In this document: positions 53,726 to 63,254 of the stretch, piece by piece
How positions within the stretch are numbered: the first letter of the stretch is position 1
How the letters are laid out: every line of letters begins with the position of its first letter
NCBI RefSeq assembly: GCF_019423325.1
Contig: NZ_JAHZBQ010000001.1
Coordinates: 558,001-622,000 of the forward strand
DNA: 64,000 bases
Source: Campylobacter sp.
GTDB lineage: Bacteria > Campylobacterota > Campylobacteria > Campylobacterales > Campylobacteraceae
Direction of reading: 5' to 3'
Notes under the pieces: generated by a model
Databases searched by the model: none
What the model was told of the DNA's origin: nothing
What the model saw: only the letters and a program-made list of their open reading frames with translations
Program-made: the position numbers and the translations under genes

Positions 53726-54279
53726 TATTGCCACCTTTTAAATAGCTCGTTTTGCACGCCCAGCGCGTCGCACCACTTGCCGATTATGAAATTTTTTAAA
53801 TTTTGCACGCCGCAGTAGCCTGCGATCACAGGCGGAGCAATGATGACGCCGAGCGCAGCTAGCTCGCTCATTTGTCGCAGGCTGATCGCAGAAAGCGGCA
53901 TTTCACGCACGCCAAGAACCAGCCGCTTGTGCTCTTTTAACGCGACTGCAGCGGCGCGCGTGCTTAGGCTGTCACAAAGCCCGCCGTAAATTTTAGCCAA
54001 AGAGCCGATAGAGCAGGGCGCAAAGATCACTGCATCAATGCCAAAGGAGCCTGAAGCGGGCGGCGCGGCCAGATCATCGTCGGGATAAAATTTTACACTC
54101 ATAAATTCCGCAGATTTTAAAGCCTCGTCCGCGTCTATGCCGCTTTCAGCGCGTAGAACGCGGCGCGCGCCCTGCGTAAGCACGGCGTGGATTTCATGCG
54201 GTGAGCTGGCAAGAAATTTAAGCATATCAAGCCCGATCTCGCAAAAACTGGCGCCGCTTACGCAAACTAAAATTTTCAT
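53725..54279 (-). CDS. ubiX: flavin prenyltransferase UbiX
   Basis: Makes prenylated FMN for UbiD-type decarboxylases. 184 residues, flavoprotein fold with ILVCVSGASF, the phosphate-binding APPASGSF, FAPCSIGSLAKIY and VLGVREMPLS. Translationally coupled to coaD by TAATG. Neighbour of the tRNA-Gly gene. Confidence 0.92.
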   Translation of the reverse strand: MKILVCVSGASFCEIGLDMLKFLASSPHEIHAVLTQGARRVLRAESGIDADEALKSAEFMSVKFYPDDDLAAPPASGSFGIDAVIFAPCSIGSLAKIYGGLCDSLSTRAAAVALKEHKRLVLGVREMPLSAISLRQMSELAALGVIIAPPVIAGYCGVQNLKNFIIGKWCDALGVQNELFKRWQ

Positions 54280-54355
54280 TTCAAAGCTTTCATATCGAAA
54301 TTTTGCGGTTTAAAAGTGAGCGGAACGGAAGGAATTTTAAAATTTGAAGTTAAGA

Positions 54356-54430
54356 TGGAGCGGGAAACGAGAGTCGAACTCGCGACATCAACCATGGCAA
54401 GGTTGCGCTCTACCACTGAGCTATTCCCGC
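54356..54430 (-). tRNA. tRNA-Gly(GCC)
   Basis: 75-nt cloverleaf with acceptor GCGGGAA/TTCCCGC, D-arm AGCTCAGTGGTAGAGC, anticodon loop TTGCCAT (anticodon GCC), T-arm GTTCGACTC and encoded CCA. Fits between ubiX and moeA on the minus strand. Confidence 0.96.
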
Positions 54431-54491
54431 ATGCGGTAAAAATAAAGCGCGATTGTAGCCTATAAATTTTCATTTGTCAATAATTTCTCGC

Positions 54492-55673
54492 TTAAATTTC
54501 ATAAATTTTTACGATTTCTCCAGCGCGAACTTTGTCGCATTCGGGATCAGCCAAGAAAAAATGCGATGCCGCAGCCAGCGGTCTGATGCGCCCAGAAGGC
54601 GACGGCATAGGCGTAAAAACTCCGCCTTCATATGCGCCTACGGTTAAATTTACTCTGCCGCTTTTTAGCTTCAGATCGCTTGCGAGCTTGGCATAGATCG
54701 CCGCTTCTGCGCTAAAAGCCTCGCTTGCGCCGCTAAGCTTAAATAGGATCGGCAGTATGACTGCGCGCGTAAGCACGAAAGCAGCCATCGGATTGCCTGC
54801 CATTGCAAAGACGAATTTGCCGTCTTTTGCGAAGCACTTGCTGGGGCGGCCGGGCTTGATATCGATGTGATCGAAAACCTGCAAAAATCCAAGTTCACTC
54901 ATAGCGCTTTGCATAAAATCCGCCTCCCCGGCACTTGCTCCACCGCTGGTAATTAGCACGTCAAATTTACGCGTAGCAGCGTCTAGCGCCTCGCATACTG
55001 CGCTAAAATCATCCTTTAAAATCCCTAAATACTCATTTTCAAAGCCGTATTTTTGTAGCAATGCAGCAATACCGCTAGAGTTGGCGTTATAAATTTCGCG
55101 CTCGCTCGCACTCTGCCACGGCTCTTTTAGCTCGTTTCCGCTGGAAAATAGGGCGATTTTAGGACGCGCGTAAACGCTTGCTTCGTAAATTCCTTGCGCG
55201 GCAAGAAGCATGATTTTGGCAGGGTTTAAAATTTCGCCACGGCGCAATAAGAGCTCGCTCGCACGCACTTCCTCGCCTTTTTTACGAAAGCCGTCGTGAG
55301 CATGAACGGAAGCAGGGATTTTTAGAGTTCCGCCTTGCGCGTTTACATCCTCTAGCCTCGCGACAGAGTCCGCGCCTGCAGGCATTGGCGCGCCGGTCAT
55401 TATCTTTTGCGCCTGCGCAGCCTTGATTTCATAAAATTTTTCGTCTCCTGCAAAAATCGTAGGCTCTACGATCTCTAGCTCTTCGTCTTTGAATTCCGCC
55501 GCGTAGGCATAGCCGTCAAGCGCCGAATTATCGAAGCAGGGTAGGTTTTTAATCGCAGAAATATCGCTAGAAAGGATGCGACCTAGGGCACCGGGAAGAG
55601 GCACCATTTCGCTCCGCCTGCTTGATGTGATTTTAGCCGTAGCCAAATCTATAGCCTCATTTATTCCTATCAT
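54492..55673 (-). CDS. moeA: molybdopterin molybdenumtransferase
   Basis: Inserts Mo into molybdopterin. 393 residues. Domain blocks LPCFDNSALDGYAYAAEF, VTSGGASAGEADFMQ (ITSGGASAGE) and PGRPSKCFAKDGKFVFAMAGNPMAAFV. Cytoplasmic. Next to murA as in C. jejuni. Confidence 0.94.
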   Translation of the reverse strand: MIGINEAIDLATAKITSSRRSEMVPLPGALGRILSSDISAIKNLPCFDNSALDGYAYAAEFKDEELEIVEPTIFAGDEKFYEIKAAQAQKIMTGAPMPAGADSVARLEDVNAQGGTLKIPASVHAHDGFRKKGEEVRASELLLRRGEILNPAKIMLLAAQGIYEASVYARPKIALFSSGNELKEPWQSASEREIYNANSSGIAALLQKYGFENEYLGILKDDFSAVCEALDAATRKFDVLITSGGASAGEADFMQSAMSELGFLQVFDHIDIKPGRPSKCFAKDGKFVFAMAGNPMAAFVLTRAVILPILFKLSGASEAFSAEAAIYAKLASDLKLKSGRVNLTVGAYEGGVFTPMPSPSGRIRPLAAASHFFLADPECDKVRAGEIVKIYEI

Positions 55674-56149
55674 TTTAAGTCCTTTTTATCATTTTTTACA
55701 TTTTAAATTCGCGCAGTTAAGATCTCACATAGTATTAAATTCTATGTTTTGCCGGAGTTTGCAAAGCAAAATTTTATCCAAATGAGTGCGCAAAATTTCA
55801 CGGGCTCAAACTTGCCTTATTTTAATGCGAGCGTTGCTTAAAATTTCAAAGCATATCACTCGTAAAATTCCGCTTTGCCCTCGGAATTCCACCCACATTT
55901 GCTTAAAAAATTCCACCACAGATCGTTCATTAAATTTTACCAAAGCTCGCCACTTAAATTCTTAAGGGGTTCATCCTTCGAAATTCTACCAAGATTTGCC
56001 TTTAAAATTTCGCCACACTTAGCTTTGGCGATTTAAATGCATTGCTGCTGATAGAATTTACGTGGCTCTTACGCAGCGTGTTGTTTCAGAACACGTTTTG
56101 CATAAAATTCCGCATCACTTGCTCGCACAAGATTTTTATTCCGAAGTCC
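55674..56149. other. RAATTY-rich spacer
   Basis: About 475 bp, no gene. GAATTC/AAATTC/AAATTT cores every 20-40 bp. An A/T-rich middle (about 55750-55850). Confidence 0.5.
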
Positions 56150-57418
56150 TCATTCCTCCAGCCTATGTATGTCTGCGCCGAGCGCGCTAAGCTTAGCTTC
56201 CAGTCTCTCATATCCACGATCTAGATGGTAAATTCTATGTATTTTGCTCTCGCCGCTCGCCGCAAGGGCGGCTAAAACGAGAGCTGAGCTGGCGCGCAGA
56301 TCGGTCGCCATCACGTCCGCGCCGTTTAGCTTGCCGCCGCTGATCGTCGCGATGTGTCCGTTTAAACGGATATCCGCGCCCATTCTCGAGAGTTCGCTAA
56401 CATGCATGAAGCGGTTTTCAAAAAGCCTCTCGTCGATGGTGCTGACGCCCGAGGCGATGCATGCTAGCGCCATAAACTGCGCCTGCATATCGGTAGGAAA
56501 GCCCGGATATTCGCTCGTGATGATCTCTACGGGTTTGATCTTTGAGGTGGGCAGGATCGTGATCTCGTCGCCGCCGTTTGAAATTTCAAATTTAAAACCC
56601 ATATCTTCAAATTTTGCAAGCACGGCGCCAAGATGAGCTGCGCAGGTGTGCGTGATCGTGATACGGGAGCCCGTGATTGCGCCTGCGCACAGATAGGTGC
56701 CTGCCTCGATGCGATCGGGAATGATCGAAATTTCATCCAAGCTTAAAAGCTCGCCGCCGCTTCCTTTGATGAGGATTTCGTTTGTGCCGATGCCCTCTAT
56801 GTCGATGCCTGCGCTTTTTAATGCGTTGCAAACGGCGATTACTTCGGGCTCTTTCGCCGCGTTTATGATATGCGTGGTACCGCTTGCTAAAGCCGCCGCC
56901 ATTACGATATTTTCGGTGCCGGTGACGGTAATTTTGTCAAAATTTATAGTCGCACCCTTAAGCCCCTTTTTTGCGGTGCAAACGACGTAACCCTGCTCGA
57001 TCTTAACCTCTGCGCCCATCTTTTCAAGCGCGCTAAGGTGCAGATCGATCGGTCTGGCGCCGATCGCGCAGCCCCCCGGAAGGCTTACCTCGCAGTGTCT
57101 AAACCGCGCTAAAAGCGGCCCCAGCACCAGGATCGAAGCTCGCATTTTACGTACTATGTCGTAGATCGCTTTGGTCGAGTTTACCTCGCGCGGATCGATT
57201 TTGGCGATATTGGCGTCAAGAAACTCGCACTTTGCGCCTAAATTTGAAAGCAGCCGAATTAGCGTGTGGATATCGGAAACTGCAGGTAAATTTTTAATTA
57301 CGACTTCGTTTTTTGAAAGGATAGATAGAGCTATGAGCGGCAGTGCAGCGTTTTTTGCGCCGCTTATTTTGATGCTGCCGCTTAGTTTTTTGCCCCCGTT
57401 AATTCGTAGATAATGCAT
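56150..57418 (-). CDS. murA: UDP-N-acetylglucosamine 1-carboxyvinyltransferase
   Basis: First committed step of peptidoglycan precursor synthesis; target of fosfomycin. 422 residues. K22-N23 in SGAKNAALPL, catalytic Cys117 in LPGGCAIGARP, and repeated inverse beta-alpha-beta units. With Cys rather than Asp at 117, the enzyme should be fosfomycin-sensitive. Confidence 0.95.
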   Translation of the reverse strand: MHYLRINGGKKLSGSIKISGAKNAALPLIALSILSKNEVVIKNLPAVSDIHTLIRLLSNLGAKCEFLDANIAKIDPREVNSTKAIYDIVRKMRASILVLGPLLARFRHCEVSLPGGCAIGARPIDLHLSALEKMGAEVKIEQGYVVCTAKKGLKGATINFDKITVTGTENIVMAAALASGTTHIINAAKEPEVIAVCNALKSAGIDIEGIGTNEILIKGSGGELLSLDEISIIPDRIEAGTYLCAGAITGSRITITHTCAAHLGAVLAKFEDMGFKFEISNGGDEITILPTSKIKPVEIITSEYPGFPTDMQAQFMALACIASGVSTIDERLFENRFMHVSELSRMGADIRLNGHIATISGGKLNGADVMATDLRASSALVLAALAASGESKIHRIYHLDRGYERLEAKLSALGADIHRLEE

Positions 57419-57443
57419 GATTTCTCCGTATAAAATTTCGGCG

Positions 57444-57449
57444 ATTATA
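57444..57449 (-). promoter_or_regulatory. -10 box for murA
   Basis: TATAAT on the minus strand, 26 bp before the murA ATG. Confidence 0.5.
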
Positions 57450-57541
57450 CAGAATTTAGCTTTAAAGTTACCATTTTGTTACCGCCAGGCGCTAAAATTG
57501 CGCCTAAATTTAACCGTTACATAATTTTATAAGGATTTTAT

Positions 57542-58177
57542 ATGAAACAACTAATTATTTGCGCTTTGGGTGCGTTTTTGCTGGTCGGTTGCTCCTCAAA
57601 AGCCCCGTCTGCCGGCAGCCAGCAAGCGTATGTCTTAAACGATTATGAAGAAGGAATAACTTCGGTGCCAGGAAGCGAGTTTAACCGCCCGCTAATCGCA
57701 TCTGTGGACGATTACACCGGCACTCGCGCGGGAGGGGACTGCAGCGGATTTATCACCGTGCTAAATGATAAATACGATGATCTATTTTTTAACTCAAAAG
57801 ATCTGCCGAAATACTTCACAAACGGACGCAAATCCCAAGCAATATATAATTATTACAGCCGTAGAAATTTACTCAGCAATACGCCGCGAGTGGGGGATTT
57901 GGTGTTTTTTCAAAACACCTTGCGTTCTAACAAAGGTAAGGTCAATAACGAAATCAGCCATATCGGTATCGTGCGCGAGATATATGCCGATGGTCGCGTG
58001 AAATTCGTCCACAATACTCGTGGTAGAAATCAAGCGGACTTCGTAAATTTAAATAAGAAAAACGTCCATGTAGCGGGGCAAAAGATGGAAAATAGCTATA
58101 TCGTGCGCTGCGGCAAAGACCGCATAAGCTGCCTAGCATCGAATCGCTTCGCAGGGTATGGACGAGTAAATAACTAG
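57542..58177 (+). CDS. lipoprotein with NlpC/P60-like (C40) domain
   Basis: 211 residues. Lipobox LLVGC (C17), then a cell-wall peptidase-like domain: catalytic Cys67 in GGDCSGFITVL, catalytic His140 in ISHIGIVREI, and a third polar residue in the VKFVHNT stretch. Probably a periplasmic peptidoglycan amidase or endopeptidase anchored to a membrane. Two further Cys at the end (CGKDRISC) may form a disulfide. Isolated gene; ATG 57542 after AAGGAT. Confidence 0.82.
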   Translation: MKQLIICALGAFLLVGCSSKAPSAGSQQAYVLNDYEEGITSVPGSEFNRPLIASVDDYTGTRAGGDCSGFITVLNDKYDDLFFNSKDLPKYFTNGRKSQAIYNYYSRRNLLSNTPRVGDLVFFQNTLRSNKGKVNNEISHIGIVREIYADGRVKFVHNTRGRNQADFVNLNKKNVHVAGQKMENSYIVRCGKDRISCLASNRFAGYGRVNN

Positions 58178-58929
58178 AATTTTGAAAATTTTTTTCCGTA
58201 TTTTTTGAAAAATTTCTTATAACGTTTGGAATTTATTAGATTTTATGGAATTTTGCTAGACCTTTTAAAAATTCGCGGCGGTTTGATTTATGCTCTAAAA
58301 TTTCAAGTAAAATTTTGCAGATAATTTAGCTTGGGATTTTAGCTGTAACCTAGCTTTGTAGAATTTATTAAATTCCTAAAATTCCAATCAAATTTTAGAA
58401 TTTTATGGTTTTTAAACTCCTGCAGCAAAAACTTACCAATAAAAACTCATTTTGATGCTGTTATAGCAAGTCAAATTAGCATTTTTAACGCGTAATATAA
58501 TAAGGATTTAAAATTATTTACTCTAAAATTTATTTTGAAATTAATTTAAACTCAAATTTTTGTTATTCTTAGTAAAATTATACTTATAATTTTATATAAA
58601 ATTCTACAAAATGGCTTCATATAACTGCAATTTTATCGTTTTTAAATTTACAGTGTGTTTGCTTTTTAATTTACGTCGGATAAACTTTATAAATTACGTA
58701 AAACTTTCAAAAAAGATTTATGGTCTAAATTTTATTATGGAGATTTTAATTTAAAGCTCTATATCTAAATTTTAGCGCAGCTATTTTGATAAGGCGCTTG
58801 CAATTAAAACTATTAGTGAATTTTAATGCTAGCGCTTATCCATAAATTTATCTCTAGCCTGTAAAATTACACGACGCCTTTAATTTAATCAAAATTTCGC
58901 TACTATGCGTGAAAAATTTAAGGAGTTTC
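58178..58929. other. very AT-rich non-coding region
   Basis: About 750 bp strikingly poorer in G+C than the rest of the window, without a supported gene on either strand. It keeps frequent AAATTT cores but lacks the GC-rich spacers. Possibly an old decayed insert or a regulatory region. Confidence 0.5.
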
Positions 58930-59487
58930 ATGCAATCGGGCAAATTTACTCTCGCGATCATTGTGGCGAATGTCCTATTTTTCGTGATTTCATTCGCATT
59001 AGAATATTTTTTCGGCTTTAAGTCCTATCTATTTTTTGGGCTCAATCCATATTTTTTCGAGGGGATGCCGTGGCAGCTACTAAGTTCATTTTTTATGCAC
59101 GGCGGAGTGATGCATCTAGTGATGAATATGGCAGTTTTGTATCAATTCGGTGGGATTTTAGAGCGAGCGTTCGGTGGGATAAAATTTACGCTACTTTACA
59201 TCGTAGGCGGGCTGCTGAGTGGCGCTTTGTGTCTAATTTATATCCGTTATGCCATGAGCATGGGAGAAATCGTCAATATCGTAGGCGCTAGCGGCGCTAT
59301 TTGCGTGCTTTTAGGCGTGATTGCTTATTTTGATGAACGCAATGCGGGCGGGATTTTTATCGCGATTTTGATAATGAGCTTTGCGCCGATACTAATGGGC
59401 GTAAATGTAGCATGGTATGCGCACATAGCGGGATTCGTGGTCGGTTATGGCTTTGGAATGATCCAGAAAAAATTTAGAATTTTGTAG
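58930..59487 (+). CDS. rhomboid family intramembrane serine protease
   Basis: 185 residues from ATG 58930 (AAGGAG just before; an in-frame GTG at 58909 is less likely). Six spans; catalytic Ser121 in VGASGAICVLLG, His165 in WYAHIAGFVVGYG, and the HxxxN motif in MHGGVMHLVMNMAVL. Substrate unknown. Confidence 0.92.
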   Translation: MQSGKFTLAIIVANVLFFVISFALEYFFGFKSYLFFGLNPYFFEGMPWQLLSSFFMHGGVMHLVMNMAVLYQFGGILERAFGGIKFTLLYIVGGLLSGALCLIYIRYAMSMGEIVNIVGASGAICVLLGVIAYFDERNAGGIFIAILIMSFAPILMGVNVAWYAHIAGFVVGYGFGMIQKKFRIL

Positions 59488-59520
59488 AATTTAACGCTAA
59501 ATTTTACATAAAATTTTATG
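59485..59520. repeat. copy of 22-bp LolC/E-upstream motif plus palindrome
   Basis: 59485-59506 is identical (22 bp) to 38823-38844; it is followed by the 14-bp palindrome CATAAAATTTTATG (59507-59520), just before the ribosome site of the SixA-like gene. Confidence 0.7.
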
Positions 59521-59531
59521 GAAGGATGCAG

Positions 59532-60206
59532 ATGAAACGGATATATTTTATAAGACATGCCGAGGCGCAAAGCGGCGGCAAAAGCGATTTTGAACGGGCA
59601 TTAAGCCAAGTGGGCGAACTTTGTGCAAATAAACTTGGAGAAAAGCTGCGTAGTTTGGGACTTATGCCTGATTTGATTATTACAAGTTCGGCTATACGCG
59701 CACTCCATACGGCGCAACTTATCGCTAATGCGTTGGATGCGACAAAAAGGGTAGCGTCATTGCGAGAGTTATACGACGCAAGCTTATGGGATTTGGCAAA
59801 GTTTGTTCGCAGCTTGGATGAGAAACGATTTTTTGGGTGCAGTGTGAATGTTGAAAAATACAATGCGGTTGGTCTGAGTAGCGAAAAACCTCGCGACGCA
59901 AACGCGGAAAATTCTGCTTTTAAGAGCGCTAAAATTCCCGCTAGCATTGGCGAAAATAATGCGCTATCTTGCAATGATGTGGAAATTTCTAGCACAGATG
60001 TTATGCGAAATTTTAACGCAGCTAGCGCGGAATGCGTATTTATCGTTGGACATAATCCGACAATAGGCGGAATTTGCTCGCTTTTAGGCAAGAAGGAAGT
60101 CGATAAATTTCCTCCTTGTTCGATTTGCGGCTTAGAATTTGACGTTCATAAATTCTCAGATATTACCGATCATAGTGGCAAGAAGGTAATGCTACAATGC
60201 CCTTAA
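59532..60206 (+). CDS. SixA-like phosphohistidine phosphatase with insert
   Basis: Histidine phosphatase superfamily; RHG-type motif IRHAEA at residues 7-12 (H9 nucleophile), ITSSAIRALHTAQ, and the second His in FIVGHNPTIGG. Start ATG 59532 with GAAGGA 5 bases upstream. Residues about 97-166 (59820-60029) are an Asn/Ser/Ala-rich insert between the two halves of the fold. Normal SixA is about 160 residues; this is 224. Confidence 0.85.
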   Translation: MKRIYFIRHAEAQSGGKSDFERALSQVGELCANKLGEKLRSLGLMPDLIITSSAIRALHTAQLIANALDATKRVASLRELYDASLWDLAKFVRSLDEKRFFGCSVNVEKYNAVGLSSEKPRDANAENSAFKSAKIPASIGENNALSCNDVEISSTDVMRNFNAASAECVFIVGHNPTIGGICSLLGKKEVDKFPPCSICGLEFDVHKFSDITDHSGKKVMLQCP

Positions 60207-60583
60207 TTACGCTTTTAACGCTTCATAATTACAATCGGGCGGCTCGTTGGCGCATTTAAAGCTGCTTTTACTGAGCATTGTTATATACTCGTAAACAAGA
60301 CTGCGCGGCAAAATTAGCAAGTTATTTTTGAGATAACTTTAAAATTTTAAAAAATTTCCAATAATGTGGCTCGCCTTGAAAATTGTAGACTAAATGAGTC
60401 AAAAAACTAAATTTCATATTTTTAGACGATCAAGCGTTAGCGCTTTTGCTTGAAATTTCATTTGCTTTGAAAAATCTTAAGTTTAGATTTTGCGGATGGA
60501 AATTCCGTGCCAAAATTTTCTCAAAAACATAAATTTATTGAGAAGAATAAAATTTATTAAGTAAGATTTAATAGTAGCCGTGG
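60207..60583. other. non-coding spacer
   Basis: About 380 bp without a supported gene before the rubrerythrin promoter. Confidence 0.4.
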
Positions 60584-60589
60584 TATCAT
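60584..60589 (+). promoter_or_regulatory. extended -10 for rbr
   Basis: GTGGTATCAT: TATCAT with TGG before it, 29 bp before the ATG. No regulator site (for example PerR) could be identified by eye. Confidence 0.4.
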
Positions 60590-60617
60590 TCCCCAAAAAT
60601 TTTGATAGGGAATTAAA

Positions 60618-61262
60618 ATGAGACAGTACGAAACTTACAGATGCGAAAAGTGCGGCGCGGAGGTCGAGGTGCAAAAAGTAGGCGGCGGTGCGCTTAGCTG
60701 CTGTGGCGAGCCGATGAAATGTATCACCGAGGATCTGACGCAGGTAAATTTAATGAAGGCGTTCGCAGGCGAGTCTCAAGCGCGCAACAAATACGATCTT
60801 TACGGCGATTTAGCCAAAGAAGCTGGCTTTCACGCCATTGCACGACATTTTTACGAGGCTGCCCAAAACGAAAAATGGCATGCCAGAGCCGAGCTAAAGG
60901 CGCATCATGCAGCCGCAGGCATTCCGCTTGATAAGATGGATAAAAATCTGCTTGATGCCGCCGCCGGCGAGCGCTACGAGCACGAGAGTATGTATCCGAG
61001 CTTCGCTAAAATCGCGACCGAAGAGGGCAAAAAAGAGGTAGCGCGCCTTTTTAACGCTATCAGCAAGGTCGAGCAGGAGCACGAGCGCGAATACAACGAG
61101 CTTCAAAAGATTCTGCTAGAAGAGGGCTTTTTCGAGAGTTTTGACGAGGAAGTTTGGGTGTGCGAGGTCTGCGGCCACGTTCATCGCGGTAAGAAAGCCC
61201 CGGGCGCCTGTCCGCTTTGCAAGGCTCCGCGCGAGTATTTCAAAAAACAAAGGCTAGTTTAA
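60618..61262 (+). CDS. desulforubrerythrin
   Basis: 214 residues, three domains: an N-terminal desulforedoxin-like Fe site (C9, C12, C28, C29), a four-helix di-iron erythrin domain (AFAGESQARNKYDLYG and the YEAAQNEKWHARAELKAHH helix), and a C-terminal rubredoxin domain (VCEVCGHVHRG, then CPLCKAP). This three-domain type is known from C. jejuni and reduces hydrogen peroxide, using electrons relayed through the rubredoxin-like centres. Cytoplasmic, single gene with its own promoter. Confidence 0.93.
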   Translation: MRQYETYRCEKCGAEVEVQKVGGGALSCCGEPMKCITEDLTQVNLMKAFAGESQARNKYDLYGDLAKEAGFHAIARHFYEAAQNEKWHARAELKAHHAAAGIPLDKMDKNLLDAAAGERYEHESMYPSFAKIATEEGKKEVARLFNAISKVEQEHEREYNELQKILLEEGFFESFDEEVWVCEVCGHVHRGKKAPGACPLCKAPREYFKKQRLV

Positions 61263-61469
61263 TTTGATGCTGGCACGGCGTTTTTGCGATAGCTTTTGAA
61301 GCCATCGCAAATCTCGTTTATTGTCGCGAGCCGATCGCTTAAATCTTGGCTTAAAATTTTGCGCGAGATTTCGTCTTTTTGCTCCTTTTTGCTGCGGACT
61401 CCGTGGTTAGACGAAATCTCGGGCTAAATTTATTTAGCCTAAACTCCTTTTCTTATCCCCCTAAGAAAT

Positions 61470-61497
61470 GAAATCCTGCTCGCAAGAGCGGGATTTC
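61470..61497 (+). terminator. hairpin with GCAA tetraloop, likely rbr terminator
   Basis: 12-bp stem GAAATCCTGCTC/GAGCGGGATTTC (one U-G wobble) closed by GCAA, 208 bp beyond the rbr stop. No strong T-run follows. Confidence 0.45.
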
Positions 61498-62057
61498 TGT
61501 CGTAAAATAAATCTAAAATAATCATGCTGATGATTTTATCTCTTTAAATTTTATTAGAAATTCCTATATGATTCCTGCGCTATTTACGTAGCAAACTTCG
61601 CGCCGGTAAATTTCGTAGCAAACTTTGGTGGCAATCTTTTGCGTCTTTAAATTTTAAGGAGAATTCGGTGCGATGAGAATTTGGAAGTAAATCAAACTAT
61701 AAAATTTTGAGAGTTTAAATTTTAAATTAGAAATTCCATCCTTGCGGAATTTGCTGATAAATTTTATATCCGCTACCTCTTAATATGCCGTTTATCTTTT
61801 GCTTATAAAATCCTCGGATGAAATCCCGTATCGTCAAAATTTAAATGAAATTTTATACTAAATTTATCTGGAATTTTAGGCAAAATCGCATGAGAAAATC
61901 TAAAAAGTAAATTATTCTATATTCCAAAAGAGTAAAATTTTAGATTCTTTTGCGATCAAGCTCTAAGGCTCGCGCGTTAATTTTAAATTTTGTCTAGTTA
62001 AATTCTAAAGCTCGCAAGGTAAAATTTTTAGGTTCTGTTATGCTAGTATGAAAAACA

Positions 62058-62092
62058 AATTTCAGAATTTTTCAAAATAAAATTCTGAAATT
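62058..62092 (-). terminator. rho-independent terminator downstream of xerH
   Basis: Perfect 14-bp arms AATTTCAGAATTTT/AAAATTCTGAAATT with a 7-base loop; on the minus strand the stem is followed by TTTGTTTTT. 100 bp beyond the xerH stop. AT-rich stem, typical of this genome. Confidence 0.55.
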
Positions 62093-62192
62093 CTTGTAAA
62101 ATATTCCATAAAAACGATTTTAAAGCCGTCTCAAAACGAAATTCAAAAAATCTCGCTCAAGCAAGCCTCTCGCTACCTCAAATTTTAAAATT

Positions 62193-63254
62193 TCACTCCT
62201 CGAATTCCTCCGCGACCTTTGCCGCAAGGCGTAGTTTGTCGCTGTCGAAGTGGGTGTAGATGCGCGAAGTGTTTAGGCTCGCGTGACCGAGGGCTTCTTG
62301 GACGAGCACGAGGTCTTTTTGCTTTTTGTAAAGCATCGTCGCGAAAGTGTGGCGCAGCATGTGAGCGCCGTTTTTTTCCTTGCGGATGCCCGCGCTCATT
62401 AAAATTTTCTCCACGATGCCGCTGACGTAGGCTTGGGTAAGCGGCGCGCCGTTTTTGGTGACGAAAAGATAGCCCTCTTTGTTTGCAAAGTTCGTCTCCA
62501 GCGCATTTAGATGCTCCTCAATTAGGTGGCGCTTGATCATTACGATGCGGTATTTATTGCCCTTGCCGCGGATTCGGATTACGAAAAGATCGCCCTCGGG
62601 CGCGATATCTTTGCGCTTGAGATTTATCGCTTCGCCCACGCGGATACCCGTATAGACGATTATTTTTACGATTAGGCGGTTGCGATGAGCAAAGGAGGGA
62701 AACTCGCTTAAATTTATCGCGTCCAAAAACCGCTTCAGCTCCTCCTCGCTCATAAACTCCGGAAGCTTCGTGCCGCGGCTGCCGCTAATACCGCCCCAGT
62801 GCTTAAGCTCGATGCCGAAGTTATGTGAGGTGCCGTCCTGCTCGTTTTGGCGGTCGATGAAGCCGAAAAAATTTATCAGCGCGATTCGGTAATTTTTTTT
62901 GCTCGCATCGCTCAGTCCACCCGTAATGGAAGCTAAAATTTCGCTCAAAAGCTCCTCGTCGATATTTTTCATGCTCTCAAGACCGTACTGCATGATCGCT
63001 TCGTAAAATTTTTTAAGCGGGTTAAAATAGGTATTGATGCCGGTAAGTCCCGCATTTCGCGCATCTTTTGCGAGCCGCTCGAGTTCGCCGATACTTGCTA
63101 CCTCGTGATTTAGAGCCAGGCTCGCGCGGCGAAACAGCGCGTCGTTTTTCAGTTCCTTATTCGATAGCGCGCTTAGCTTGTAGCGCACGAATTTTACGAG
63201 CCAAAACAGCAGCGATTTTTCAAAGCTATCCTTATAATCGAGCGGGAATTTCAT
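62193..63254 (-). CDS. xerH: XerH tyrosine recombinase
   Basis: Single-protein chromosome-dimer resolvase of the epsilonproteobacteria, replacing XerC/XerD and acting at a difH site. 353 residues. SAM-like N-terminal domain, then catalytic Arg in YTGIRVGEAINL, the HMLRHTFATM H-x-x-R, GHASLNTSRIYTHF with the final Tyr nucleophile. ATGA overlap with the AsmA-like gene upstream. The target site was not located in this window. Confidence 0.92.
   Translation of the reverse strand: MKFPLDYKDSFEKSLLFWLVKFVRYKLSALSNKELKNDALFRRASLALNHEVASIGELERLAKDARNAGLTGINTYFNPLKKFYEAIMQYGLESMKNIDEELLSEILASITGGLSDASKKNYRIALINFFGFIDRQNEQDGTSHNFGIELKHWGGISGSRGTKLPEFMSEEELKRFLDAINLSEFPSFAHRNRLIVKIIVYTGIRVGEAINLKRKDIAPEGDLFVIRIRGKGNKYRIVMIKRHLIEEHLNALETNFANKEGYLFVTKNGAPLTQAYVSGIVEKILMSAGIRKEKNGAHMLRHTFATMLYKKQKDLVLVQEALGHASLNTSRIYTHFDSDKLRLAAKVAEEFEE

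Larger units (their letters stand above)
61263..62192. repeat. convergent RAATTY-rich spacer with two terminators
   Basis: About 930 bp between rbr and the convergent xerH, no gene supported. Contains the rbr terminator (61470-61497) and the xerH terminator (62058-62092). Dense AAATTT/GAATTT cores between 61540 and 62050. No XerH recombination site recognised. Confidence 0.5.

Noticed and set aside
61263..62192. XerH recombination (difH) site near xerH
   Set aside because: I could not recognise a convincing site; the 14-bp inverted repeat at 62058-62092 is better explained as a terminator.
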